Assembly: GCA_029973955.1 (NCBI GenBank)
Contig: JARKQJ010000251.1
Coordinates: 1 to 51,593 of the forward strand
Origin: Paludibaculum sp.
GTDB taxonomy: Bacteria > Acidobacteriota > Terriglobia > Bryobacterales > Bryobacteraceae
Reading direction: 5' to 3'
Length of the DNA: 51,593 nucleotides
Positions 40,431 to 48,897 of the stretch are shown in pieces (position 1 is the stretch's first letter; every line of letters starts with the position of its first letter). Both the position numbers and the translations under genes were made by a program. The notes under the pieces are model-generated. The model did not search any database and was not told the DNA's origin. It saw nothing but the letters and a program-made list of their open reading frames with translations.

Positions 40431-41470
40431 TTGTAGATGACGCGGCCCTTGCCGCGCGGTTGGGCGACGATGCGCCCGATTTCGTAGAACGGCTCCTTGA
40501 GGCGCTTCAGCAGTCGCTGAGCCTTGGCGGCCTTCTTCTGCGGGATCACCAGGATCATGCCGATGCCCAGGTTAAAGGTCCGTCGGTAGTCGTCGTCGGG
40601 TACATTGCCCAGGCGGCGCAGGAGTTCGAAGATGGGCAGGATCGGCCAGGAGCCGAGCTTCACTTCAGCCGCCAGGCCCTTGGGCAGCACGCGCGGCGTG
40701 TTGTCGGTGATGCCGCCGCCGGTGATGTGCGCCGCGGCGGCCAGCAGGCCCTCTTTCATCAGGCGCTGGATGGGCTTCAAATAGCTGCGGTGGACCTTGA
40801 GCAGCTCGTCGGCCACGGTGCAGTCGAGTTCGGGCAGGTAGGTCTTGGGCGTGTAGCCGCCGATCTCGAAGAGCAGCTTGCGGGCCAGCGAGTAGCCGTT
40901 GGTGTGCAGGCCGGTGGAGGGCAGGCCCAGCAGCAGGTCGCCCGGCTGCACGTTCTTGCCGGTGAGCAGCTTGGATTGCTCCACGGCGCCGACGATGAAG
41001 CCCGCCAGGTCGTACTCTCCGGGTTGGTAGAGCCCCGGCATCTCGGCCGTCTCGCCGCCGATCAGCGCACACTTGTTCTCTTCGCAGGCTTTGCCCAGGC
41101 CGGCGGCGATCTGGCCGGCCACTTCGGCCTCCAGCTTGCCCACGGCGAAGTAATCCAGAAAGAATAGAGGGGTGGCGCCCTGTACGGCGATGTCGTTGAC
41201 GCAGTGGTTCACTAAGTCCTGCCCCACTGTGTCGTGCTTCCCGGTCATGAACGCGATCTTGATTTTCGTGCCCACGCCGTCCGCGGAAGAGATCAGCACC
41301 GGCCGCTTGTAACCAGCGAGGCGGTACATCGCGCCAAAACTACCGATGTCCGCGAGGACACCGGGCGTAAACGTCTTTTTCGCAGCTACCTTGATGTAGC
41401 CTACAGCGCGGTCAGCCTCGTCGATGCTGACCCCGGCGTCCTGATAACGGATAGGTTTTTTCGTAGGCAT
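40427..41470 (-). CDS. purM: Phosphoribosylformylglycinamidine cyclo-ligase (AIR synthetase)
   Basis: The protein has 347 residues. The N-terminus SIDEADRAVGYIKVAAKKTF, then SSADGVGTKIKIAFMTGKHD (ATP and substrate site), VNHCVNDIAVQGATPLFFLDYF and LIGGETAEMPGLYQPGEYDLAG are conserved PurM blocks. It closes the imidazole ring to give AIR. The gene is directly followed by purN. It is divergent from the amidohydrolase gene at 41506, with a 35-bp gap. Confidence 0.95.
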   Translation of the reverse strand: MPTKKPIRYQDAGVSIDEADRAVGYIKVAAKKTFTPGVLADIGSFGAMYRLAGYKRPVLISSADGVGTKIKIAFMTGKHDTVGQDLVNHCVNDIAVQGATPLFFLDYFAVGKLEAEVAGQIAAGLGKACEENKCALIGGETAEMPGLYQPGEYDLAGFIVGAVEQSKLLTGKNVQPGDLLLGLPSTGLHTNGYSLARKLLFEIGGYTPKTYLPELDCTVADELLKVHRSYLKPIQRLMKEGLLAAAAHITGGGITDNTPRVLPKGLAAEVKLGSWPILPIFELLRRLGNVPDDDYRRTFNLGIGMILVIPQKKAAKAQRLLKRLKEPFYEIGRIVAQPRGKGRVIYK

Positions 41471-41505
41471 CTTTGAAACACCAGTCTAAAATACTTGGAT
41501 TCACC

Positions 41506-42897
41506 ATGCGTCAAACAATTCGAAGGCTTCTAGTGTGGGGTTGCGGCCTGATGGCCTGGCAAGCCCTGGGCATCGCTGAAACGCCGGGGCTCGTCGCCAT
41601 CCAGGATGCGCGAGTGGTCACGGTGAGCGGCGCGGTGCTCGAGAAGGGCACCGTGGTGGTTAAGAACGGCATCATCACGGATGTCGGCGCCTCGGTCCCG
41701 GTGCCGAAGGGCGCCTGGATCGTCGACGGCAAGGGTCTCACGGTCTACCCGGGTTTGATCGACGCCCTCAGCACCTGGGGGATTCCGGAGTCGGCCGGCG
41801 CCGCTCCGGCCGCGGGCACCGCTGGGCGAGGAGCGGGTCCAGCCACGCCGGCAGCCGCGCCGGGAGCTGCAACGGCAGCGGCTCGCTCCTGGGGTCCGCA
41901 GGACCGGCCCGGCACCACAAGCTGGGTGAGGGCCGCCGATCTGGTGAAGCCCACTGACCGGCGCATTGAAACCGCGCGCGGCGCAGGCTTCACTACCGCC
42001 ATCACGTTCCCCAAGCAGGGCTTGGTGGGCGGTCACGGCGTGGTGGTGAACCTGGGTGGCGAGAACTCCGGGCAAATGGTGGTGGACCCCTCCGCGGGCC
42101 TCTATCTCAGCATGACGCCTTCCGGCTACACCGGCTACCCCTCCGCGCCCATGGGCATCCTGGCCTACTTCCGCCAGCTCTGGATCGATGCCGAATACTA
42201 CCGGATGGCCAAGGCCCTCTATGCCCAGAACCCCTCCTCCATCCCGCGCCCCGAGTACGACCGCGCGCTTGAGGGCGTGCTGGAAGCCAAGCGCGTGATG
42301 CTGCCGGCGGCGAACCCCATCGCCATGGAGCGCATGCTCAAGCTGGCGAGCGAACTCAAGTCGCCCTTCGTTTTCTATGGCGTGATTCAGGGCTATGAGA
42401 TGGCGGACCGCCTGAAGCAGACGGCCACCCCCGTCATCCTCAACGTCAAGTGGCCCACGCGCGATCGCGACGCCGATCCCGAACGCGTGGAGAGCCTACG
42501 CACACTGGAGATCCGCGACAAGGCGCCCACTTCCCCGGTCGCGCTGGCCGCCGCGGGCGTGAAGTTCGCCGTCTCCTCCGACGGCATCGACACGCCGAAG
42601 GATGTGATCCGCGCGCTGAAGAAGTCCATCGACGTCGGCCTGAAGAAGGAAGACGCGCTGAAGGCGCTCACTCTCAACGCCGCCGAGATCTACGGCCTGG
42701 CGTCGCGGCTGGGCTCCATCGACAAAGGCAAGATCGCCAACCTCGTGGTGACCGACGGCGACCTGTTCGACGACAAGACCAAAGTGAAGTTCGTGTTGGT
42801 GGACGGCGTGAAGTACATTCCGCCGCCGGAGACCCCCGCGGGGCCCGGAGGCGGTTTCGGTGGACGGCCCACAGCCGCGCCTGGGGAGGAGAACTGA
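41506..42897 (+). CDS. Amidohydrolase-family protein lacking the metal ligands (1 of 3)
   Basis: The protein has 463 residues from ATG 41506, with a signal sequence (LLVWGCGLMAWQALG) and TAAAAT-like box TAAAAT at 41486-41491. The N-terminal beta-domain ALVAIQDARVVTVSGAVLEKGT-type motif and the C-terminal ANLVVTDGDLF show the amidohydrolase fold. However, the usual HxH is replaced: LTVYPGLIDALSTWGI where active members have DxHxH. A Pro/Ala/Gly-rich insertion follows (about 90-130). The other His ligands are also not evident, although FAVSSDGID keeps an Asp. It is probably not a metal-dependent hydrolase. It lies 3 bp before the intact second member. Confidence 0.82.
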   Translation: MRQTIRRLLVWGCGLMAWQALGIAETPGLVAIQDARVVTVSGAVLEKGTVVVKNGIITDVGASVPVPKGAWIVDGKGLTVYPGLIDALSTWGIPESAGAAPAAGTAGRGAGPATPAAAPGAATAAARSWGPQDRPGTTSWVRAADLVKPTDRRIETARGAGFTTAITFPKQGLVGGHGVVVNLGGENSGQMVVDPSAGLYLSMTPSGYTGYPSAPMGILAYFRQLWIDAEYYRMAKALYAQNPSSIPRPEYDRALEGVLEAKRVMLPAANPIAMERMLKLASELKSPFVFYGVIQGYEMADRLKQTATPVILNVKWPTRDRDADPERVESLRTLEIRDKAPTSPVALAAAGVKFAVSSDGIDTPKDVIRALKKSIDVGLKKEDALKALTLNAAEIYGLASRLGSIDKGKIANLVVTDGDLFDDKTKVKFVLVDGVKYIPPPETPAGPGGGFGGRPTAAPGEEN

Positions 42898-42900
42898 GCC

Positions 42901-44253
42901 ATGAAAGCACTCATTGGACTTTTGACGCTGGCGGGGCTCTGCTTCGCGCAGAACGTGACGGTGATCCAGAACGGCATCATCCACACAGTGACGAAAGGCA
43001 CTTTCGCCGGCTCCATCGTGATCCGCGACGGAAAGATCGCCGAAGTCGGCGAGAAGGTGATGACCCCGGCCGGCGCGAAGATCGTGGACGCCACCGGCAA
43101 GCACGTGATGCCCGGCATCATCGACGCCCACACGCACATCGCGTTGGATTCGATCAATGAAGGCAGCATTTCGGTGAGTTCCATGGTGGACATCGGCCAG
43201 ATGCTGAACCCTGAATCGAAGAGCATCTACCAGGCCCTGGCGGGCGGCGTTACCACCGCCAACACCATGCACGGCAGCGCCAACTCCATCGGCGGCCAGA
43301 ACGTGGTGTTCAAGATGCGCTGGGGCAACCCGGCCGACGGCCTGGTGTTCAAGGAGGCCAAGCCGAGCCTCAAAATGGCGCTGGGCGAGAACGTGAAGCG
43401 CTCTGGCAACCCGCAGGGCGGCGGCTTCCAGCCCCAGGGCACGCAGAACCTGCGCTACCCCGGCACGCGCATGGGCGTGGAGGATGTCATCCGTGACGCC
43501 TACACCCGGGCCCGCGAGTATCAGAGGGAGATCAAGGAGTACGAGGCGAAGAAGGCCAAGGGCGAAGTGGCCCTGCCGCCGAAGCGCGACCTGCAACTGG
43601 AGCCGCTGGTGGAAGTGCTGGAAGGCAAGCGCCTCGTCCACGCCCATTGCTACCGCTCCGACGAGATCCTGATGCTGCTGCGCGTCTTCGACGACTTCGG
43701 CATCAAGGGCGTCATCTTCCAGCACGTGCTGGAAGGCTACAAGGTGGCGAAGGAGATCGCCGCCGGCGGCCATAGCGCTTCGACGTTCTCCGACTGGTGG
43801 AACTACAAGATCGAAGCGGCCGACGCCATCCCCTACAACGCCGCCATCATGCAGAAGAAGGGCGTGCTGGTGAGCCTCAACTCCGACGACGCCGGCGGCG
43901 CCGAGCTCGGCCGGCGGTTGAACACCGAGGCCGCCAAGGTGATGAAGTACGGCGGACTCACGGAGGATGAGGCGATCGCGATGATCACCATCAACCCCGC
44001 CAAACAGATGCAGATCGATAAGTGGGTGGGCTCCATCGAGACCGGCAAAGACGCCGACATCGTGATCTACGACAAGAACCCGCTTTCGATGTACTCGAAG
44101 GTGGAGAAGGTGTTCATCGAAGGCAAGCAGTACTTCGACCGCGACTCCGACGTCACCGCCCGGCCGAAGACGGAAGCCCAGAAGAACGGGCTGATTCAGA
44201 AAGAGAAGGAATCGGAGAAGCGCAACATGCCGCAAACAAGGAGGCCGTCGTGA
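42901..44253 (+). CDS. Exported metal-dependent amidohydrolase (2 of 3, complete ligand set)
   Basis: The protein has 450 residues with signal peptide MKALIGLLTLAGLCFAQ. The metal site is intact: HxH in MPGIIDAHTHIALDS, His residues in RLVHAHCYRSDEIL and VIFQHVLEGYKV, and Asp in LVSLNSDDAGGAELG. The C-terminus shows TINPAKQMQIDKWVGSIETG and DADIVIYDKNPL. Such enzymes cleave amide or related bonds in peptides, hydantoins or ring compounds. The substrate is unknown. GGGGAGGAG precedes the start, and the stop overlaps the start of the third gene, so the three are co-translated. Confidence 0.9.
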   Translation: MKALIGLLTLAGLCFAQNVTVIQNGIIHTVTKGTFAGSIVIRDGKIAEVGEKVMTPAGAKIVDATGKHVMPGIIDAHTHIALDSINEGSISVSSMVDIGQMLNPESKSIYQALAGGVTTANTMHGSANSIGGQNVVFKMRWGNPADGLVFKEAKPSLKMALGENVKRSGNPQGGGFQPQGTQNLRYPGTRMGVEDVIRDAYTRAREYQREIKEYEAKKAKGEVALPPKRDLQLEPLVEVLEGKRLVHAHCYRSDEILMLLRVFDDFGIKGVIFQHVLEGYKVAKEIAAGGHSASTFSDWWNYKIEAADAIPYNAAIMQKKGVLVSLNSDDAGGAELGRRLNTEAAKVMKYGGLTEDEAIAMITINPAKQMQIDKWVGSIETGKDADIVIYDKNPLSMYSKVEKVFIEGKQYFDRDSDVTARPKTEAQKNGLIQKEKESEKRNMPQTRRPS

Positions 44254-45575
44254 AGAAGGGTTTGATCTGGCTGGCAGCCATGGCCTCGACGGCCGCTCCG
44301 CTGGTGGCGGCTGAGAACAACTCATTCCTGATCCGCAACGCCACGGTGCACCCGGTGTCAGGACCGAAGGTGGAGAACACTTCGGTGCTGGTGTTGGACG
44401 GCAGGATCGCCGACATCGGGCCGAAGGTCGCGGCCAAGGGCAAGATGAAGGTGATCGAGGGCAAGGGCCTGCACGTCTACCCCGGCATGATCGACGCCGG
44501 CTCACCCATTGGCCTCTCCGAGATCAGCTCCATCCGCGAGACGGTGGACACCGGCGAGATCGGCGAGTTCAACCCGCAACTGCGCGCGCTGGTGGCCGTG
44601 AATCCGGAGAGCGAAGCCATCCCGGTGACGCGCGCCAACGGCATCACCACCGTGGTGGCCACGCCCGGCAACCTGGGCGGCGGACGCGGCGCCTCCAGCA
44701 GCATTATTAGTGGACAGATGTCCATGATCCACCTCAACGGCTGGACATGGGAAGAGATGGAAGTGAAGCGCAACGTCGGCCTGCAGCTCACCTGGCCGGC
44801 GATCGCCTCCGGCGGCGGGCGCGGCGGCGATCCTGAGACTGCCGCGCGCTTCGGCATCCGCCGCACCACCTTCTCGGAAGCGAAGAAGAACCAGGAAGCC
44901 CAGGTGCAGAAGCTGCGCGAGTTCTTCGAAGCCGCGCGCCGCTACCAGCAGGCCAAGGCCGCCGGCGAGCCTGGCCTGAAGCCGGATCTCAAGATGGAAG
45001 CGATGCTCCCCGTGCTCGACGGCAAAGTGCCCGTCATCGTCTTCGCCTCCCGCGAGCGCGAGATTCGCGAAGCCGTGCAATGGGCCGAGAAAGAGAAGGT
45101 GAAGCTGGTGCTGGCCAACGTGCGCCGGCCCGGCAAGATGACCGCGGAACTGGCCTCCAAGAAGATCCCCGTCGTCCTGGGTAGCACGTTCACCCCGCCG
45201 CTCGAAGACGACGATCCCTACGACGAGCCGTTCACTCTTCCGGGCGAATTGGCCAAGGCCGGCGTCAAGATCTGCTTCGCCAGTTTCGGCACGCAGTTCG
45301 CGCGCAACCTGCCTTATGAGGCGTCTCAGGCCGTGCCCTTCGGGCTGCCGTATGAGGAGGCGCTGAAGTCCGTCACGCTGAACACGGCCGAGATCTTCGG
45401 CGTGGCCGACCAGTTCGGCTCACTGGACAAGGGCAAGGTAGCGGACCTGATCGTCACCGACGGCGATCCGCTGGAGATTCAGACTCAGTTGAAGTACATG
45501 TTCGTGGCCGGCGTGCAGGTGGATCTCGAATCCAAGCACACCCGGCTCTACAGGAAGTACCTGGCGAGGCCGTAA
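44250..45575 (+). CDS. Amidohydrolase-family protein lacking the metal ligands (3 of 3)
   Basis: The protein has 441 residues from GTG 44250, which overlaps the preceding stop (GTGA) and follows AAGGAGG at 44237. The N-terminus LIWLAAMASTAAPLVAAE is a signal peptide. The fold is the same as its neighbours: FLIRNATVHPVSGPKVENTS and, at the end, GKVADLIVTDGDPLEIQTQL. The HxH position reads VYPGMIDAGSPIGLSE. The later His positions are also missing (VPVIVFASREREI, KLVLANVRRPGK), and the Asp segment reads ICFASFGTQ. So no metal site remains. It may support the middle enzyme. Confidence 0.82.
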   Translation: MKKGLIWLAAMASTAAPLVAAENNSFLIRNATVHPVSGPKVENTSVLVLDGRIADIGPKVAAKGKMKVIEGKGLHVYPGMIDAGSPIGLSEISSIRETVDTGEIGEFNPQLRALVAVNPESEAIPVTRANGITTVVATPGNLGGGRGASSSIISGQMSMIHLNGWTWEEMEVKRNVGLQLTWPAIASGGGRGGDPETAARFGIRRTTFSEAKKNQEAQVQKLREFFEAARRYQQAKAAGEPGLKPDLKMEAMLPVLDGKVPVIVFASREREIREAVQWAEKEKVKLVLANVRRPGKMTAELASKKIPVVLGSTFTPPLEDDDPYDEPFTLPGELAKAGVKICFASFGTQFARNLPYEASQAVPFGLPYEEALKSVTLNTAEIFGVADQFGSLDKGKVADLIVTDGDPLEIQTQLKYMFVAGVQVDLESKHTRLYRKYLARP

Positions 45576-45607
45576 GCTTCGCCGGATCTGTGTGTTTGTG
45601 TGAACCG

Positions 45608-45642
45608 CCCGCGGTTGTGCTGCGAAAGCAGCCGGCCGCGGG
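45608..45642 (+). terminator. Probable terminator of the amidohydrolase operon
   Basis: CCCGCGG (45608-45614) pairs with CCGCGGG (45636-45642), and inside it GCTGC (45619-45623) pairs with GCAGC (45628-45632) around GAAA. The sequence CAACTTGTTTCC follows. The hairpin lies 32 bp after the last amidohydrolase stop. Confidence 0.5.
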
Positions 45643-45662
45643 CAACTTGTTTCCGCTGCCGT

Positions 45663-45947
45663 CTAGTCCACGAAGCCGCGCCAGGTCTTGCCCTTTTCGT
45701 CGCGCAGGATCACACCGTAACCGTCCGACACGCCGGAGATGAACTCGCCCTTGGAGGTGCGGAAGCGGTAGCGGATGGTGTCGTCGGACTGGCGTTCGGC
45801 TACACCCCTCCATTCGTTGCCGAACTCGTCGCGCAGGTGGATGAAGTCGCCGTCCCCAGGACCACTGACACTGCGGTTCATGCTGTCCTGGAAGTGGAAG
45901 AACCCTCCAGTGATCCCTTGCCTGTGTCTACGTTTACGATAGATCAT
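45663..45947 (-). CDS. Small uncharacterised protein with a duplicated LRDExGxxWRG motif
   Basis: The protein has 94 residues. It has a basic N-terminus (MIYRKRRHRQG), and a GGAAAG lies 7 nt before the ATG. The core contains two similar blocks, FIHLRDEFGNEWRGVAE and GVILRDEKGKTWRGFVD, joined by SDDTIRYRFRTSKGEFI. This looks like a small beta-structured repeat. There is no signal or membrane segment. It fills the gap between the amidohydrolase operon and dtd on the opposite strand. I do not recognise a family. Confidence 0.6.
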   Translation of the reverse strand: MIYRKRRHRQGITGGFFHFQDSMNRSVSGPGDGDFIHLRDEFGNEWRGVAERQSDDTIRYRFRTSKGEFISGVSDGYGVILRDEKGKTWRGFVD

Positions 45948-46004
45948 GCGTTATCTTTCCAATCGACTGGGGAGAGGCGTTGGAGCATAGGGTGAATTAC
46001 TGAG

Positions 46005-46451
46005 ATGAGAGCAGTTGTACAAAGGGTCTCCAAGGCCAGCGTGGTGGTGGACGGCGCGGTCACCGGCGCCATCGAAGCGGGGCTGATGGTGCTGTTGGGG
46101 GTGCGCAAGGAAGACGCGGAGGCCGATGCCGAGTATCTGCTGGACCGCATCCTCGGCCTGCGGATCTTCTCCGACGAGGCGGGCAAGATGAACCTCAGCC
46201 TGCTCGACACGGGCGGCAGTCTGCTGGTGGTATCGCAGTTCACGCTCTATGGCGACACGCGCAAAGGCCGCCGGCCCAGCTTCGACCTGGCCGCGCCGGC
46301 CGATCAGGCGCGCGCGCTGTATGAACGCTTCGTCGAACTGGCCCGCGCCCGCGGCGTGCGCACGGAGACCGGCATCTTCCAGGCCATGATGAGCGTCAGC
46401 CTGGTGAACGAGGGGCCGGTGACGCTGATCGTGGAGTCCAGGCTAGGATAA
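46005..46451 (+). CDS. dtd: D-aminoacyl-tRNA deacylase
   Basis: The protein has 148 residues. It starts MRAVVQRVSKASVVVDG as in all DTD enzymes. The active-site motifs are SQFTLYGDTRKGRRPSF and NEGPVTLIVES, the latter holding the cross-subunit Gly-Pro motif that rejects L-amino acids. It hydrolyses D-amino acids from mischarged tRNA. purU starts 6 bp downstream, so both are on one transcript. Confidence 0.95.
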   Translation: MRAVVQRVSKASVVVDGAVTGAIEAGLMVLLGVRKEDAEADAEYLLDRILGLRIFSDEAGKMNLSLLDTGGSLLVVSQFTLYGDTRKGRRPSFDLAAPADQARALYERFVELARARGVRTETGIFQAMMSVSLVNEGPVTLIVESRLG

Positions 46452-46457
46452 AAAGAC

Positions 46458-47321
46458 ATGCCGGACCGGAACAGTGCGACGCTGCTGATCAACTGCCCGG
46501 ACGCCAAGGGACTGGTGGCGTCGGTGTCGGGCTTCCTCTTCCAGCACGGCGCCAACATCCTCTCCACCGATGAGCACCGGGACGACGCTTCCGGGCAGTT
46601 TTTCATGCGAATCGAGTGGGATTTGAGCGATTTTGGGCTCGATTCGAGCACGTTTCGCATCGCTTTCGAGTCCGCCGTCGCGCGCCGCTTCGAGATGCAG
46701 TGGCGGGTGGAGTACTCGCACCGCCCGCTGCGCGTAGCTATCTTTGTTTCCAAATACTTGCACTGCTACGCCGACCTCCTGCACCGGCACCGCACGGGCG
46801 AACTGCCGTGCCAGATCGCCCTGGTGGTGAGCAATCACCAGGATGCGGCGGCGCTGGCGGGGTTCTACGGCATTCCGTTCCACCACATTCCGGTGGGGGG
46901 CGCGAACAAGGCTGAAGCCGAGGCTCGGCAGACGGCTTTACTGAAAGAGCACGACGTGGACCTGGTGGTGCTGGCGCGCTACATGCAAGTGCTGTCGGGA
47001 GGGTTTGTGGCGCAGTATCCCGGGCGCGTGATCAACGTGCATCACTCGTTTTTGCCTGCATTTAGCGGCGCCAAGCCGTATCATGCGGCGTTCGAGCGCG
47101 GGGTGAAGCTGATCGGGGCGACGGCGCACTATGTCACTGAGATCCTGGACGATGGGCCGATCATCGACCAGGAGGTGATCCGGGTATCCCACCGCGACCA
47201 GTTGGAAGACCTGGTGGAGAAGGGCCGGGACGCGGAGCGCCTGGTGCTTTCGCGGGCGGTGCGCTGGCACCTGCAGCACCGGGTGCTGCTGTACGGGAAC
47301 AAGACGGTGGTCTTCGTGTAA
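46458..47321 (+). CDS. purU: Formyltetrahydrofolate deformylase
   Basis: The protein has 287 residues. The N-terminal ACT-like domain contains LLINCPDAKGLVASVSGFL and NILSTDEHRDDASGQFFMR. The C-terminal formyl transferase-like domain has LALVVSNHQDAA-type sequence, the catalytic set Asn/His in VINVHHSFLPAFSGAKPY and Asp in EILDDGPIIDQEVIRVSHRD. It releases formate from 10-formyltetrahydrofolate. It is downstream of dtd and just before acpS. The ACT domain separates it from the related PurN at 39801. Confidence 0.95.
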   Translation: MPDRNSATLLINCPDAKGLVASVSGFLFQHGANILSTDEHRDDASGQFFMRIEWDLSDFGLDSSTFRIAFESAVARRFEMQWRVEYSHRPLRVAIFVSKYLHCYADLLHRHRTGELPCQIALVVSNHQDAAALAGFYGIPFHHIPVGGANKAEAEARQTALLKEHDVDLVVLARYMQVLSGGFVAQYPGRVINVHHSFLPAFSGAKPYHAAFERGVKLIGATAHYVTEILDDGPIIDQEVIRVSHRDQLEDLVEKGRDAERLVLSRAVRWHLQHRVLLYGNKTVVFV

Positions 47322-47336
47322 GTGGAAGGAGGCACA

Positions 47337-47717
47337 ATGATTTTGGGCACTGGCATCGACCTGGCGGAGGTGCCGCGGATCCGGGCGGCGGTAGAGCGGT
47401 ACGGGGCACGGTTCATCGAGCGCGTGTTCACGCCGAAAGAGATCGCCTATGTGGAGCGGAAGGCGAACAAGTTTGAGCGGTATGCGGCGCGGTTCGCGGC
47501 GAAAGAGGCGGGGATGAAGGCGATCGGGACCGGGTGGCGGCACGGCGTGCGGTGGCAGGATTTCGAGGTGACGAACCTGCCGAGCGGGCGGCCGACGCTT
47601 ACTTTTCATGGAGTTGCGGCGGAGTATGCGGCGGAGTTGGGGGTGGCGCGAGTGCACCTGTCGCTGACGCACACGGAGCAGTATGGGCAGGCGTTCGTGA
47701 TTCTGGAAGGCGGCTAA
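47337..47717 (+). CDS. acpS: Holo-[acyl-carrier-protein] synthase
   Basis: The protein has 126 residues from ATG 47337, preceded by AAGGAGG. The family motifs are GTGIDLAEVPRI (Asp ligand of magnesium), FTPKEIAYVERK, RFAAKEAGMKAIGTG and VHLSLTHTEQYGQAFVI. It transfers phosphopantetheine from CoA to acyl carrier protein. It follows purU by 15 bp. Its stop overlaps the stop of the convergent phosphatidyltransferase gene. Confidence 0.95.
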   Translation: MILGTGIDLAEVPRIRAAVERYGARFIERVFTPKEIAYVERKANKFERYAARFAAKEAGMKAIGTGWRHGVRWQDFEVTNLPSGRPTLTFHGVAAEYAAELGVARVHLSLTHTEQYGQAFVILEGG

Positions 47718-48322
47718 CTGGCCTTGGCGGAGGGGAAGTCGATCTTCTTGGTCTCGTCCCAGGTGTGCATCATGCGGTGGATGACGGTGATGTTGCCAAG
47801 GACGGCAATGACCCAGAGGACGGGCGCCATGCGGTCAAACAGCGCGCCGATGATGAGCAGGACAATGCGCTCCGGGCGTTCGAGGAAGCCGGCTTTGCAG
47901 AGCGGGATCTCGTTTTCGGCGCGAGCGCGGGTGTAGCTGATCATGACGGAGGCGGTCATGACGATGGCGGTGAGGATGACGTAGAAGTTGCGGTTGATAT
48001 TGGCGTAGTAGACGAGGAGGCCCATGAGGAGGGCGAGGTCGGAGTAACGGTCGATCACAGAATCGAAGAACGCTCCGAAGCGGGTGACCTGCTGGGTGGC
48101 GCGGGCCACGCGGCCGTCGACCATGTCGAAGAGGCCGGCGCCGATGATGACAAGGCCAGCGAAGAGGAACTTGCCGGAGGCCAGCAGGTAAGCGGCGTAG
48201 ATGTTGATCAACAGGCCGATGAAGGTGAGGACGTTTGGATTGATGCGGGAGAGCGCGAGGACGCTGACGATCCAGTGGAGGATTTTGCCGGCCCCGATGC
48301 CGATCGCGCGGGTATAGGTCAT
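47714..48322 (-). CDS. CDP-alcohol phosphatidyltransferase family protein
   Basis: The protein has 202 residues with about six transmembrane helices. The complete family motif DG-x2-AR-x8-G-x3-D-x3-D is present from FDMVDGRVARATQQV onward to FFDSVIDR, and holds the metal ligands. The first helix region has LSRINPNVLTFIGLLINIYA. Enzymes of this family join a CDP-alcohol (usually CDP-diacylglycerol) to glycerol-phosphate, inositol-phosphate or a similar acceptor. The specific lipid made cannot be read from this. It lies 14 bp downstream of greA, in the same direction. Confidence 0.9.
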   Translation of the reverse strand: MTYTRAIGIGAGKILHWIVSVLALSRINPNVLTFIGLLINIYAAYLLASGKFLFAGLVIIGAGLFDMVDGRVARATQQVTRFGAFFDSVIDRYSDLALLMGLLVYYANINRNFYVILTAIVMTASVMISYTRARAENEIPLCKAGFLERPERIVLLIIGALFDRMAPVLWVIAVLGNITVIHRMMHTWDETKKIDFPSAKAS

Positions 48323-48336
48323 CGAACTGCTACTTC

Positions 48337-48807
48337 CTAGTCGGCGACATCGTGAATGGTGGTGAGGCTGACGATTTCCATTTTCCTGACGCCGCCGGGG
48401 ATGGAGATGGAGACTTCGTCGCCTTCCTGCTTACCGAGCAGGCCGCGGCCAATGGGGGAACTGGTAGAGATCATGCCCTTGGTTGCATCGGCTTCTTCGC
48501 TGGCCACGATCTTGTAGGTGATCTCCTCGTCCTTGATGAGATCGAGGACCACGACGGTGGAGCCGAGACCGACCTTGCCGTGGGGGATTTTGGACAGGTC
48601 GATGAGCGAGAAGTCCATGAGGCGCTTTTTGAGTTGGGCGAGGCGGGCGTCGACGAAGCGTTGGCGCTCCTTGGCCGCGTGAAACTCAGCATTTTCGCGA
48701 AGGTCACCGTGGGCGCGAGCCTTGAGGATCTCCTTGGGCAGCTCGTTGCGCAGCTCATACTCAAGCGCGGTGATCTCTTCCTGGATCTTCTTTTTCAGAT
48801 CCTCCAT
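48337..48807 (-). CDS. greA: Transcription elongation factor GreA
   Basis: The protein has 156 residues. The N-terminal coiled coil has GDLRENAEFHAAKERQRFV, where acidic residues at the tip reach into the polymerase channel. The C-terminal FKBP-like domain contains STSSPIGRGLLGKQEGDEVSI. GreA helps backtracked RNA polymerase cut its transcript. The length and both domains fit well. It is transcribed with the downstream phosphatidyltransferase gene. Confidence 0.94.
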   Translation of the reverse strand: MEDLKKKIQEEITALEYELRNELPKEILKARAHGDLRENAEFHAAKERQRFVDARLAQLKKRLMDFSLIDLSKIPHGKVGLGSTVVVLDLIKDEEITYKIVASEEADATKGMISTSSPIGRGLLGKQEGDEVSISIPGGVRKMEIVSLTTIHDVAD

Positions 48808-48897
48808 CGGTTCTCCCTCAATTGGTCTTCCAAACTCCGATTATAGAATACGGACCGGGTGCGGAACCGCAATCGGACCCGCATCCACGAGGCGGCT

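Noticed and set aside
42496..44505. 669-codon open frame on the minus strand
   Set aside because: It is antisense to the amidohydrolase genes, whose motifs and overlapping starts are convincing.
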